Below are positions 26,817-35,150 of a DNA stretch of 64,000 nucleotides, in pieces. This DNA comes from Sphingomonas sp. OK281. Lineage in GTDB: Bacteria > Pseudomonadota > Alphaproteobacteria > Sphingomonadales > Sphingomonadaceae. The stretch spans positions 328,762 through 392,761 of the forward strand of contig NZ_FOVZ01000005.1 of assembly GCF_900115295.1 (NCBI RefSeq), in the 5' to 3' direction. The translations under genes were made by a program, and so were the position numbers. Position 1 is the first letter of the stretch, and every line of letters begins with the position of its first letter. The notes beneath the pieces were generated by a model that was not told the origin of the DNA, searched no databases, and saw only the letters and a program-made list of their open reading frames with translations.

Positions 26817-27908
26817 TCAAGCATGGTCGATGACCAGCCCCTGGATCTCGTTCGCGACGTCTTCGAAGCGGTCGACGATCTTTTCCAGGCTGCTGTAGAT
26901 TTCGCGGTTGATGATGAAGGTCATCGGGTCCGCGCTGATCTTCGACGCCTGGAACAGCGCGCGCAGGCCGGTGTCGTGGATGTCGTCGGCATGCCCCTCG
27001 ATCTGGATCAGCCGCGCGGTCAGGTCGTGTAGCCGTCCCGCGTTGGTCCCCAGCGACCGCAGCAGCGGGATCGCCTCCGCCGTAATCCGTGCGGCCTCGA
27101 CGATGATGCCGGCCATGTCGCGCATCTGCGGCGAGAATACGGTGACCTCGTACAGCGCGATCGCGTTGGCGGTGCCGTTCATCTGGTCGATCGCGTCGTC
27201 CATTACGCCGATCAGGTCGGTGATCGCGCTGCGGTCGAACGGCGTCACGAACACGCGGCGGACGTCCTGAAGCACCTCGCGCGTGATATCGTCAGCCTCG
27301 TGCTCGCGCTTGACGATCTCGGCGATCTGGCTCTCGATCGAGCCTTCGCCGTGGAGCAGCCGTGCAAGCGCATCGGCGCCGGCGACCAGGGTCGCGGCAT
27401 GCGCGTCGAACAGTTCGAAGAATCGCCCCTGCTTCGGCATCAGCGACTGGAACCAGCCCAGCATCGGAATTCTCCTTTTCGCACTTGTGCGCACGACGGG
27501 TAAGATACGTTGCGCGAGCGATGCCGGGATCGGCGGCTCACGGAAGGCAGCGATCAGCGCCTTCAGGCCGGGCTCATTGACAGCCTCCGCCGCGCGATCA
27601 AGCGTAAACCAGCGTGTGTCGCGCTGATGACGCTCGGGCCATTCCTCGACCTGCTCGACGAATGCGAGCGGAAATACCGTCACGACCATGTCGCGGTAGC
27701 GGCCCGTGCGGCGGCGTTTGCGGTACGCGAATTGCCCGACCGGCGCGGGGCAGGGGATGCCGCGGATGCCGGCTTCCTCATACGCCTCCTGCGCGGCGGC
27801 CTCGTGGCTGGCGAGGCCTGTGATGGGGTTGCCCTTGGGGATCACCCACCGGCCGGTATCGCGCGACGTGATCAGCATGACGCGCGCGTGCCCGGTCTCG
27901 TCGATCAC
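26817..27908 (-). CDS. Nudix hydrolase domain fused in frame to a DUF47 (PhoU-like) phosphate-transport regulator
   Basis: One open frame of 363 residues holds two usually separate proteins. Residues about 1-140 are a Nudix domain with the box GLASHEAAAQEAYEEAGI, a family that cleaves nucleoside-diphosphate-linked substrates. From Met 149 the DUF47 protein starts (MLGWFQSLMPKQGRFFELFD), helical and PhoU-like, likely regulating the Pit transporter downstream. An excellent ribosome site (AAAAGGAG) lies just before the internal ATG at 27464, so a separate 215-residue DUF47 product is probable. The only start for the Nudix part is a GTG at 27908, yet the frame stays open upstream with Nudix-like residues (IEQIGALPY). 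Confidence 0.8.
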   Translation of the reverse strand: MIDETGHARVMLITSRDTGRWVIPKGNPITGLASHEAAAQEAYEEAGIRGIPCPAPVGQFAYRKRRRTGRYRDMVVTVFPLAFVEQVEEWPERHQRDTRWFTLDRAAEAVNEPGLKALIAAFREPPIPASLAQRILPVVRTSAKRRIPMLGWFQSLMPKQGRFFELFDAHAATLVAGADALARLLHGEGSIESQIAEIVKREHEADDITREVLQDVRRVFVTPFDRSAITDLIGVMDDAIDQMNGTANAIALYEVTVFSPQMRDMAGIIVEAARITAEAIPLLRSLGTNAGRLHDLTARLIQIEGHADDIHDTGLRALFQASKISADPMTFIINREIYSSLEKIVDRFEDVANEIQGLVIDHA

Positions 27909-28130
27909 ATAGGGAAGGGCGCCGATCTGCTCGATGGTCCGGGTCCTCGCATCCGCAGAATCGCGGGGAAAGCGAGGAGCTTATACTCCGCATTTACACA
28001 AGGATAGCGGTACGGCGGAAGCTTCGTTGGCGATTACCGACTGCCTGTTTCTGTCCCATTGCCGGACGCCGCCGGCTTAACCACTTTTGCCACTGGTCGA
28101 ATTAGTAAACGCGACGTTAACGTTTGCATC

Positions 28131-28295
28131 ATGACCAGACGCCTAGTCCTCACCAACGAAGCCGCCCGCCATCCACTGCGCCGATCGCTCCCGCCGCCGG
28201 TGATCGCGCGCGCCAGGAACGACGATCAGGACGTGAAGCTGTTCCTGCTCAGCTTCGCGGCGTTCTTCACCTGCTTCTACAGCTTCATTTTCTGA
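28131..28295 (+). CDS. Small single-pass membrane protein, 54 residues
   Basis: The frame starts MTRRLVLTNEAARHPLRRSL, is basic in the first 35 residues, and ends with a hydrophobic aromatic helix (LFLLSFAAFFTCFYSFIF). That is the layout of a tail-anchored inner-membrane microprotein. I believe similar short proteins occur in other sphingomonads, but I cannot name a function. It starts right after a 10-base palindrome (ACGTTAACGT) in its leader. No strong ribosome site. Confidence 0.6.
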   Translation: MTRRLVLTNEAARHPLRRSLPPPVIARARNDDQDVKLFLLSFAAFFTCFYSFIF

Positions 28296-28304
28296 GGCGA
28301 GCAA

Positions 28305-28426
28305 TCCTCCCCCGCTAGGGGGAGGTGGCGCCAAAGGCGACGGAGGGGGAGGATACGGAGCAGATGTTGCGTTTGCCTCCCCCTCCGTCAGGCTGACGCC
28401 TGCCACCCCCCCCTGGCGGGGGAGTA
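28305..28426. repeat. Family D inverted-pair repeat, copy 2
   Basis: Same arms as the copy at 4906-5030, including the inner GACGGAGGGGGAGG / CCTCCCCCTCCGTC pair. It lies between the convergent small membrane protein and MFS genes. Confidence 0.85.
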
Positions 28427-28441
28427 TCGCACCGTCGGCGC

Positions 28442-29767
28442 TTAACTCCGAAGCGTCGGCAAACATCCTGCCGCATCGTCATCACAAGCCCGATGCAGCT
28501 TCTGCGCCAGCCACGCGGAGACGAGGCACATCGCCGCGACCAGGAACAGCATGTCCTCGGGCGTCACGCCCATCGCGGTGATGCCGATGACGAGGATCGA
28601 GCCGATCGTCATCGCGCCCGAATTGACGACGTTGTTCGCCGCCACGGTGCGCGCGGTCTGGTCCTTCTCGACGGTCGTCGTCAGGAACGCGTAGAGCGGC
28701 ACCACGAACATCCCGCCGGTAATCGCGATCGCCAGCAGCGTCGCGAGCACGGGGATCGCACCCGGCTGATGGATGAAGCCGGCCCAATCGTAATAATGCC
28801 CTGCCGGTGCCGGCGTCCAGTTGCGCGCGAGGAACGAGAACAACACGACGAACCCGCCCATCGCGATCACCGACGCAGGCGAGAACTTCGCGGAAATCCG
28901 CCCCTTGAGCATCGAGTTGATCACCACCGAGCCGATCGCGACCCCGACCGAGAACACCGCGATCACGAAGCTGGCGACGCGCTCGTCGGCGGTCAGCACG
29001 TTCTTCACCAGCGGCGGGAAGACGATGATCAGCACCGCGCCGATCGTCCAGAAGAAGCTGATCGCGACGATCGCGAGAAACAGCCGCGGGATGTGCAACG
29101 TCGCGCTGATCAACCGCCACGATGCCGTGAACGGGTTGTAGTCGAGCTTCAGCGGCGGGCCTTCGCGCGGTGCGGGAGGCACCTGCCGGCCGGAGAACCA
29201 GCCGATCACCGCTACGATCAACACGCTGGCGGCGGCGCCCTCGATCGGGATCCAGCCTGCGGTCACCGTGCCCAGCAGGATCGCGAGATACGTCCCGGCT
29301 TCGACGAGGCCCGTGCCCCCGAGCACGTCGCACGGCTTCAAATGCTGCGGCAGGATCGCGTACTTGATCGGCCCGAAGAACGTCGAATGCACGCCGAGGC
29401 ACAACACCGCGCCGAGCATCAGCCCGATCCCGAGCGACGGATGCCCCGCGCGGGCGACCATCAGGCCGGTCGCGCCGAGCAGCATGATGCCGATCTCGAC
29501 CGTCTTCACGATCCGAATGATCCGCGCCTTGTCTTCGCTGTCCGCCAATTGCCCGGCGAGCGCGGACAGCAGGAAGAACGGCAGGATGCCGAGTCCCGTC
29601 GCCAGCGCGTTGAAGTTTGCCTCCATCTTCGGGTCGTTGAAGACGGCATAGGTTGCGAACAGGACCATCGAGGTCTTGAACAGGTTATCGTTGAACGCGC
29701 CGAGAAACTGCGTGGTGAACAGGGGCAGGAAGCGACGTTGCTTCAGCAACCCGAGGGCATTGAGCAT
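28442..29767 (-). CDS. MFS transporter, lysophospholipid transporter (LplT)-like
   Basis: A 441-residue inner-membrane protein with about 12 segments. The N-terminus (LLKQRRFLPLFTTQFLGAFNDNLFKTSMV) is the hallmark of the LplT/Aas-N-terminal MFS group, which flips lysophospholipids inward for re-acylation. Further match: GPIKYAILPQHL in the segment 4-5 region. No acyltransferase is fused or adjacent here, unlike many Aas proteins. It is divergent from pgsA, another phospholipid gene, which fits a membrane-lipid role. Confidence 0.85.
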   Translation of the reverse strand: MLNALGLLKQRRFLPLFTTQFLGAFNDNLFKTSMVLFATYAVFNDPKMEANFNALATGLGILPFFLLSALAGQLADSEDKARIIRIVKTVEIGIMLLGATGLMVARAGHPSLGIGLMLGAVLCLGVHSTFFGPIKYAILPQHLKPCDVLGGTGLVEAGTYLAILLGTVTAGWIPIEGAAASVLIVAVIGWFSGRQVPPAPREGPPLKLDYNPFTASWRLISATLHIPRLFLAIVAISFFWTIGAVLIIVFPPLVKNVLTADERVASFVIAVFSVGVAIGSVVINSMLKGRISAKFSPASVIAMGGFVVLFSFLARNWTPAPAGHYYDWAGFIHQPGAIPVLATLLAIAITGGMFVVPLYAFLTTTVEKDQTARTVAANNVVNSGAMTIGSILVIGITAMGVTPEDMLFLVAAMCLVSAWLAQKLHRACDDDAAGCLPTLRS

Positions 29768-29881
29768 GACGGGAAATAGCCCTGATCGTTGCGGTAATAT
29801 GTCGAACCCTTAGCCGAGCGTCATCCGCGCGCCAACGTTAAACCGGTTTCGCCCCGCGACCGACCGGTATAGGGGTGGCGG

Positions 29882-30433
29882 GTGCTGAGCTTGCCTAACC
29901 TCCTGACATTGTCGCGGATCGTCGCGGTGCCCCTGCTGGTCTGGTTCCTGTGGTGGCCCGACTGGGAGGCGGGGTACGGCATCGCCTTCGTGCTGTACTG
30001 CCTGATGGGCATCACCGATTATTTCGACGGCTATCTCGCGCGGTCGAGCGGCGCGGTGTCGCGGCTGGGGATCTTCCTCGATCCGATCGCGGACAAGATC
30101 ATGGTCGCGGCGGTGATCCTGATCCTCGTCGGCACGCGCGATATCGCCGGCATCCACGTGATCGGGGCGCTGGTGATCCTGTTGCGCGAAATCGCGGTGT
30201 CGGGCCTGCGCGAGTTCCTGGCGCAGGTGCAGGTGTCCGTCCCCGTTTCGCAGCTGGCGAAGTGGAAGACGACGCTGCAGCTCGTGTCACTCGGTGGCAT
30301 CATCCTCGGCGGCGCCGTGCCCGAGATGGTCTGGGTGCATACCGTCGGCATCGTCGCGCTCTGGGGCGCGGCTGTCCTTACGTTGCTGACCGGATGGGAT
30401 TATCTCCGCGTCGGCCTGAAGCACATGGACTGA
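29882..30433 (+). CDS. pgsA: CDP-diacylglycerol-glycerol-3-phosphate 3-phosphatidyltransferase
   Basis: This makes phosphatidylglycerol phosphate, the committed step to phosphatidylglycerol and cardiolipin, in the inner membrane. It has 183 residues. The CDP-alcohol phosphotransferase motif DG-x2-AR-x8-G-x3-D-x3-D is complete in the segment starting DYFDGYLARS and ending FLDPIADK (about residues 42-70). The start is GTG at 29882, giving the usual SLPNLLTLSRI beginning. moaD follows two bases after the stop, so the three genes to 31139 are one operon. Confidence 0.94.
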   Translation: MLSLPNLLTLSRIVAVPLLVWFLWWPDWEAGYGIAFVLYCLMGITDYFDGYLARSSGAVSRLGIFLDPIADKIMVAAVILILVGTRDIAGIHVIGALVILLREIAVSGLREFLAQVQVSVPVSQLAKWKTTLQLVSLGGIILGGAVPEMVWVHTVGIVALWGAAVLTLLTGWDYLRVGLKHMD

Positions 30434-30435
30434 TC

Positions 30436-30693
30436 ATGACGATACGAATGGTGTATTTCGCCTGGGTGCGCGAGCGTATCGGCACGGGTGAGGAATCGGT
30501 CGAGCCGCCCGCGAGCGTCGTGACCGTGGCGGACCTCGTCGACTGGCTGGCCGAAACGAGCCCGGCGCATGCGGGGGCTTTCGAGAACCGATCGCGGTTG
30601 CGTGCGGCGATCGATCAGGAGTTCGTCCCACTGGATACGCCGATCGGCCGCGCACATGAGATCGCGATCTTTCCGCCGGTGACGGGCGGATGA
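30436..30693 (+). CDS. moaD: Molybdopterin synthase sulfur-carrier subunit MoaD
   Basis: The small ubiquitin-like subunit that carries the thiocarboxylate sulfur for molybdopterin synthesis. It has 85 residues, a beta-grasp pattern and the required C-terminal Gly-Gly (FPPVTGG) activated by MoeB. It overlaps moaE by four bases, so the two subunits are coupled. Confidence 0.93.
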   Translation: MTIRMVYFAWVRERIGTGEESVEPPASVVTVADLVDWLAETSPAHAGAFENRSRLRAAIDQEFVPLDTPIGRAHEIAIFPPVTGG

Positions 30694-31139
30694 TCCACAT
30701 TTCGGTCCAGCTATCGCCGATCGATATCGCCGCCGAGATGGCGCGGGCGGAAGCGGCGGGAGCAGGCGCGGTCGCGACCTTCACTGGGCTCGTCCGTGCG
30801 GACGACGGCGTCGGTACGCTGGAGCTCGAACATTACCCCGGCGCGACTGAAGCCGCGTTGCTGAAGGTCGCCGAGGGTGCGATCGAACGCTGGTCGTTGC
30901 GTGCCGCGATCATCGTCCACCGCGTGGGGCCGATGCATCCGGGGGAGCGGATCGTGTTCGTCGCGGCGACGGCGCCGCACCGCGGCGCGGCGCTGGAGGC
31001 CTGCGCGTATCTGATCGACCGGCTGAAGACCGACGCGCCGTTCTGGAAGCGCGAAACGCGTGGTGTCGGATCTAGCTGGGTTGAAGCGCGTGACGGCGAT
31101 CATGCCGCGGCTGCACGCTGGGATAAGCCGAACGGCTAA
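30690..31139 (+). CDS. moaE: Molybdopterin synthase catalytic subunit MoaE
   Basis: The large subunit of molybdopterin synthase, which converts cyclic pyranopterin monophosphate to molybdopterin. It has 149 residues with the family pattern: ATFTGLVR near residue 32, LELEHYPGATEAALLKV (about 49-65), HRVGPMHPGERIVFVAA, and the Lys-rich active-site region DRLKTDAPFWKRET (about 110-123). Start overlaps moaD. A family B repeat follows the stop. Confidence 0.95.
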   Translation: MIHISVQLSPIDIAAEMARAEAAGAGAVATFTGLVRADDGVGTLELEHYPGATEAALLKVAEGAIERWSLRAAIIVHRVGPMHPGERIVFVAATAPHRGAALEACAYLIDRLKTDAPFWKRETRGVGSSWVEARDGDHAAAARWDKPNG

Positions 31140-31146
31140 TTAAGGG

Positions 31147-31203
31147 TTTGTTCTCCCGCGAGGGCGGGAGCGCAGACTGGATGCCCGCCTTCTCGGGAAA
31201 ACA
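31147..31203. repeat. Family B inverted repeat, copy 2 (degenerate)
   Basis: TTCTCCCGCG-AGGGCGGGAG and GCCCGCCTTCTCGGG keep the family B plan but carry several mismatches, so this is an older or decaying copy. It lies between the convergent moaE and fasciclin genes. Confidence 0.7.
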
Positions 31204-31250
31204 TGGTAGTGAGGGCCGCGGTCTCCGAGGAGATCGCGGCCCTCAGTCAC

Positions 31251-31889
31251 TCAGCCGAGCTTCGGAACGCTCATGCCGTTGGTGAGATGAACGACCCCGT
31301 TCGTCTCCTTGATATCTGCCGTATCGACGTACGACTTGATCCCGGCGGTATCGGTCAGCTCGATGTTACCATTGGGCCCGAGCGACGCGATCAGCGGCTG
31401 CCCCGCCAGCGTCGTCAGCGTGGCCTTGCCACCGCCCGCCGTGATCTGCGCCTTCAACTGATCCGCCGTCACCGCGCCAGCAACCACGTGATACTTGATG
31501 ATCGTCGCTAGTGTCGGCGCCGACTCGGGCTTCAGCAGCGTGTCGAGCGCACCGGCTGGCAGACGCGTGAAAGCTTCATCGCTCGGCGCGAACAGCGTGT
31601 ACGGGCCGGGCCCCGCGAGCGTCGTCTGCAACTTGGCGGCAGTTACCAGCTTGGCCAGCGTGGCGCGGTTGGGCAGCGTCGGCAGCGCAGCGGCGATCGT
31701 CGTGGTCGCAGCAGCGGCAGGGGCGGCTGGCGTGGCGGTCGTGCCCGGCGTGGCGGTCGTGCCCTGCGTCGCAGGCGTGGTCGGCGCGGCGGTCTGCGGA
31801 GTGGCTGGTGCGGTCGTCTGTGCGGTCGCGCCGGTCGCGAGGAGCAGGCTCGATGCGGCTGCGATCATAAGGTTGGTCTTGACAGTCAT
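31251..31889 (-). CDS. Secreted fasciclin (FAS1)-domain protein
   Basis: A 212-residue secreted protein. A signal peptide (about 1-23, ending ATAQ) is followed by a low-complexity Ala/Thr/Pro linker (about 24-65) and one FAS1 domain: ATLAKLVTAAKLQTTLAGPGPYTLFAPSDEAFTRLP, then YHVVAGAVTADQL and the terminal GVVHLTNGMSVPKLG. FAS1 domains mediate adhesion or surface association. GGAG precedes the ATG at 31889. The neighbouring gene encodes a paralogue. Confidence 0.9.
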   Translation of the reverse strand: MTVKTNLMIAAASSLLLATGATAQTTAPATPQTAAPTTPATQGTTATPGTTATPAAPAAAATTTIAAALPTLPNRATLAKLVTAAKLQTTLAGPGPYTLFAPSDEAFTRLPAGALDTLLKPESAPTLATIIKYHVVAGAVTADQLKAQITAGGGKATLTTLAGQPLIASLGPNGNIELTDTAGIKSYVDTADIKETNGVVHLTNGMSVPKLG

Positions 31890-32024
31890 CTGCAACTCCA
31901 GAGATTGTGAATGGGACTTGTGAAACTCGAATGAATAAACTTGGGTAACGAGTAAGTCAGGCTCAAGCATTTTGCCGACAAGGCGTAGCATGGGCGCGAC
32001 GAACCGAGGCTGACTTCACACGGT

Positions 32025-32660
32025 TCAGCCGAGTTTCGGCACGATCACGCCGTTTACGACGTGCACGACGCCGTTCGACTGGCGAACATCTGCAGTCTCG
32101 ACGTAACTCTTGTTACCATTTACGTCGGTCAGTGCGATCACCGCGCCAACCAGCGTCGCCGTGATCGGATCGCCCTCGACCGTGGTCAAGGTCGCCGTAC
32201 CGCCACCGGCAGCGATACGCTGGCGCAGATCGTCGGCGGTGATGACGCCCGGCACGACGTGATACGTCAGTACCTTGGTCAGCGATGCCTTGTTCTCGGG
32301 CTTCAACAGCGTGTCGACCATGCCTGGCGCAAGGCGTCCAAAGGCGTCGTTGGTCGGCGCGAACACGGTGAAAGGACCCGGACCCGAGAGCGTGCCGACA
32401 AGGTCGGCAGCCTTCACCGCGGCGACCAGCGTCGAGAGGTTCGGTGCAGCCGACGCGTTGTCGACGATCGTCCGCGTCGCCATCATCGGCACGCCGCCGA
32501 CGGTCGGGTTGGCGACCGCGGGCGGGCCGTTCGGTACGGCAAGCGCGGGATTGGCGGGCGTGGTCGACGCACTGGCCACGTCGTCCTTCGATTTGCCACT
32601 GCACGCAGCAAGCGCCAGCGCGCTCGTCATCAGCAATAGCGGAAGCGTCTTCGACATCAT
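32025..32660 (-). CDS. Fasciclin (FAS1)-domain lipoprotein
   Basis: A 211-residue lipoprotein with signal LALAACSG (Cys near 20), a short linker and one FAS1 domain (LSTLVAAVKAADLVGTLSGPGPFTVFAPTNDAFGRL, then YHVVPGVITADDL and VNGVIVPKLG). It is a paralogue of the secreted protein encoded 136 bases downstream; the lipid anchor is the main difference. GGAG precedes the ATG pair at 32660 and 32657; either could be the start. Confidence 0.9.
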   Translation of the reverse strand: MMSKTLPLLLMTSALALAACSGKSKDDVASASTTPANPALAVPNGPPAVANPTVGGVPMMATRTIVDNASAAPNLSTLVAAVKAADLVGTLSGPGPFTVFAPTNDAFGRLAPGMVDTLLKPENKASLTKVLTYHVVPGVITADDLRQRIAAGGGTATLTTVEGDPITATLVGAVIALTDVNGNKSYVETADVRQSNGVVHVVNGVIVPKLG

Positions 32661-32769
32661 CGGGTCTCCAGCGGGAAGTGGGAATCATACGATCGAACGC
32701 CGCGTTGGTTGCGCAAGCGTGTCGATCTCGGGGTGAGGTGAAGACCGAGTGCGCCCGGTTCGCAACGGT

Positions 32770-32880
32770 CTCCCATCCCTGAAAGGGAGGGGCTGGGGCT
32801 GGGTAGGCCAGCTTGTGTCGCGTACGTTGCCCGATACGAAAACCGACCCACCCCCAACCCCTCCCTTTCAGGGATGGGAG
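32770..32880. repeat. Family F inverted-pair repeat, copy 2
   Basis: Arms with a CTGAAAGGGAGGGG pattern and its inverse. The inner spacer (GGCCAGCTTGTGTCG...GTTGCC) is closely shared with copy 3 at 37243. It lies between oxyR and the FAS1 lipoprotein gene. Confidence 0.85.
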
Positions 32881-32898
32881 CAGAAGCAGGCACAGCGC

Positions 32899-33801
32899 TT
32901 ATTGAACGTCGGCCAGCGCTTTCGCCATCAACCGGAAGTCCTTCTCCCGCGGGCTCGCCCGCCGCCACACCAAGGCAATCTTGCGCACCGCATTGATCTC
33001 GTCGAGCGGCCGCGCGGTGATGTTGGTGTTGTCGAGGATGCCGGCTTTCAGCGCCATCTCCGGCAGCATCGTGATGCCAAGCCCGTTGTCGACCATCTGC
33101 ACGATCGTATGCAGTGACGTACCCAGCATCGTTGCCTCCGCGCGCAGCTCAGGCCGGTTGCACGCACCCAACGCATGATCCTTCAGGCAATGCCCATCCT
33201 CGAGCAACAGCAGCCGCGTCTCGTCGATCGCCGAGGCCGGGATCGCGGGCAATGCGGTCGGCTCCTCGCCCGACGGATACGCAACGAACAGCCTGTCCTC
33301 GAACAATGTCTGGGACGTCACCTCGCCGCACGCATAGGGGAGGGCCAGCAGCACGCAGTCGGTGCGGCCGTTGTGCAGCCCCTCGCACGCCGGGCCACTG
33401 GGCTCTTCCCGCAGGAACAGCTTCAGGTCCGGATAATCCTTACGCAGCCGCGGCAGGATGCGGGGCAGCATGAACGGCGCGATCGTCGGGATCACGCTCA
33501 TCCGCATGTCGCCCGACAGCGGCTGGCCGGCGGCGCGCGCCATGTCGCCCAGTTCCTCCGCCTCGCGCAGCACGCGCCGCGCCTTGTCGGCGATCCCGTC
33601 GCCCAGCGGCGTGAACCGCACGACTCGCCGGGTGCGTTCGACCAGCACCACGCCGATCAGCGTTTCCAGCTCGCGCAGGCCCGCGGACAGCGTCGATTGC
33701 GTCACGAAACACGCCTCCGCGGCGCGGCCGAAATGGCCGTGGTCCTTCAGCGCAACCAGATATTGCAACTGTTTCAACGTAGGTAGGTAGGTCGCAGCCA
33801 T
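32899..33801 (-). CDS. oxyR: Hydrogen-peroxide-sensing regulator OxyR
   Basis: A LysR-type activator of peroxide defence, 300 residues. The N-terminal helix-turn-helix is clear (LVALKDHGHFGRAAEACFVTQSTLSAGLRELE). The redox pair is Cys 205 and Cys 214 in GHCLKDHALGAC, spaced nine residues apart as in E. coli Cys 199 and Cys 208, which separates OxyR from other LysR proteins. It is divergent from the peroxiredoxin and ahpD genes, its expected targets. Confidence 0.95.
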   Translation of the reverse strand: MAATYLPTLKQLQYLVALKDHGHFGRAAEACFVTQSTLSAGLRELETLIGVVLVERTRRVVRFTPLGDGIADKARRVLREAEELGDMARAAGQPLSGDMRMSVIPTIAPFMLPRILPRLRKDYPDLKLFLREEPSGPACEGLHNGRTDCVLLALPYACGEVTSQTLFEDRLFVAYPSGEEPTALPAIPASAIDETRLLLLEDGHCLKDHALGACNRPELRAEATMLGTSLHTIVQMVDNGLGITMLPEMALKAGILDNTNITARPLDEINAVRKIALVWRRASPREKDFRLMAKALADVQ

Positions 33802-33808
33802 TAATCGC

Positions 33809-33837
33809 CTCTATCGATCATCAGATGATAAATAGAG
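33809..33837. promoter_or_regulatory. Candidate OxyR binding site between oxyR and the peroxiredoxin gene
   Basis: CTCTAT (33809-33814) and ATAGAG (33832-33837) form the outer arms, and ATCATC/GATGAT (33817-33829) the inner arms, giving a nested dyad. The ATAG/CTAT elements fit the extended OxyR site, and it lies eight bases from the oxyR start. Binding is inferred. Confidence 0.6.
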
Positions 33838-33948
33838 CGTTGGATCGATTACACCAGTCCCCATATACCGCATTGCACAACGACCGAGCGGGCCAACCGC
33901 CGTCCTCGAGGATGCCTGGAGCAAAGATTTTTCCAGGAGGCTTCCATC

Positions 33949-34494
33949 ATGTTGACCATCGGCGACCAGTTCCCCTCGATGACCGTTCCCGTCCAGCAGG
34001 GCATTGCAGCGCTGCCCGCCGGCGAGACGCTCGACCTGACGACGGCGTATCCCGGCAAGTGGAAGGTGCTGTTCTACTGGCCGAAGGATTTCACGTTCGT
34101 GTGCCCGACCGAGATCGTCGGCTACAGCGACATCCGCGGCGATTTCGAGGATCGCGACGCCGTGCTGATCGGCGCGTCGACCGATACCGCGCACGTCCAC
34201 CTCGCTTGGCGCAAGTCGGATGCGGACCTTGCTGCAGCGGACTTCCCATGGCTGGCGGATAACGGTGCGAAGCTCGCCGACGCGCTCGGCATCGTCGACA
34301 AGAACGAGCATGTCGCGTTCCGTGCGACGTTCATCATCGATCCGGACAACGTCATCCAGGCGGTCCAGGTCAACGGTCTGAACGTCGGCCGCAACCCCGC
34401 CGAGACGCTCCGCGTGCTCGACGCGCTGCAGACCGACGAGCTCTGCCCGTGCAACTGGAACAAGGGCGACGACGTCCTCCAGCTCGCTGCGTAA
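33949..34494 (+). CDS. Peroxiredoxin, AhpC-type
   Basis: A cytoplasmic thiol peroxidase, 181 residues. The peroxidatic Cys is 52 in FTFVCPTE. The C-terminus ends TDELCPCNWNKGDD, with Cys 166 and Cys 168 as candidate resolving residues, as in AhpC proteins that work with AhpD. The ahpD gene follows 130 bases downstream across a repeat, and oxyR is divergent upstream. The shorter linker and C-terminus differ from E. coli AhpC, so I leave the symbol open. Confidence 0.93.
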   Translation: MLTIGDQFPSMTVPVQQGIAALPAGETLDLTTAYPGKWKVLFYWPKDFTFVCPTEIVGYSDIRGDFEDRDAVLIGASTDTAHVHLAWRKSDADLAAADFPWLADNGAKLADALGIVDKNEHVAFRATFIIDPDNVIQAVQVNGLNVGRNPAETLRVLDALQTDELCPCNWNKGDDVLQLAA

Positions 34495-34500
34495 CTGAAA

Positions 34501-34608
34501 CTCCCCTCCCGCTTGCGGGAGGGGTTGGGGGAGGGCGTGTCCATACGGGCCGCCCTCTCTTTTTGTCTCCAGTCCCTCCCCCGACCCCTCCCGCAGGCGG
34601 AAGGGGAG
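34501..34608. repeat. Family E inverted-pair repeat, copy 1
   Basis: CTCCCCTCCCGCTTGCGGGA and its inverse face each other, each followed by an inner GGGGGAGGGC-type segment. Copies 2 and 3 are at 35151 and 59003. It lies between the peroxiredoxin and ahpD genes. Confidence 0.85.
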
Positions 34609-34624
34609 CAGAAGGAAGAAGTCT

Positions 34625-35143
34625 ATGTCACTCAAGGAATTCGCAGGGCAATTGCCCGACTACGCCAAGGACATCCGCCTCAACGTCGGCTCCCTGCTGA
34701 ACGAGACGCATCTGACCGATCAGCGCAAATATGGCCTGCTGCTCACCTGCGCACACGGTTCGGGCTACAAGCCGCTGGTCGAAGCCGCCGAAGCCGAATG
34801 CGCGCCGAAGCTTTCACCTGAGGCTGCGAACGCGGCGCGCGCGGCGGCTGCGGTGATGGCGATGAACAACGTCTATTACCGGTTCACGCACCTCGCCGGG
34901 AACCAGGAATACCGCAACATGCCCGCCAAGCTGCGGATGAACGTGATCGGCCAGCCCGGCATCGACAAGGTCGATTTCGAGCTGTTCAGTCTCGCCGTGT
35001 CTGCGATGAACGGCTGCGGCATGTGCATCGACAGCCACGAGCAGATTTTGAAGAAGGCCGGCGTTACCGCGGAAGCGATCCAGACCTCGGTCCGCATCGG
35101 CGCCGTGATGGCGGCGGTCGCGACGGTCCACGCGACGCTGTGA
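34625..35143 (+). CDS. ahpD: Alkylhydroperoxidase AhpD
   Basis: This reduces the peroxiredoxin and has weak peroxidase activity of its own. It has 172 residues and is helical. The active-site pair is Cys 131 and Cys 134 in GCGMCIDSHE, with the downstream His used in proton relay. Length and motif match AhpD of the AhpCD type. It forms an operon-like pair with the peroxiredoxin under OxyR. Confidence 0.95.
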   Translation: MSLKEFAGQLPDYAKDIRLNVGSLLNETHLTDQRKYGLLLTCAHGSGYKPLVEAAEAECAPKLSPEAANAARAAAAVMAMNNVYYRFTHLAGNQEYRNMPAKLRMNVIGQPGIDKVDFELFSLAVSAMNGCGMCIDSHEQILKKAGVTAEAIQTSVRIGAVMAAVATVHATL

Positions 35144-35150
35144 CTTCTGT

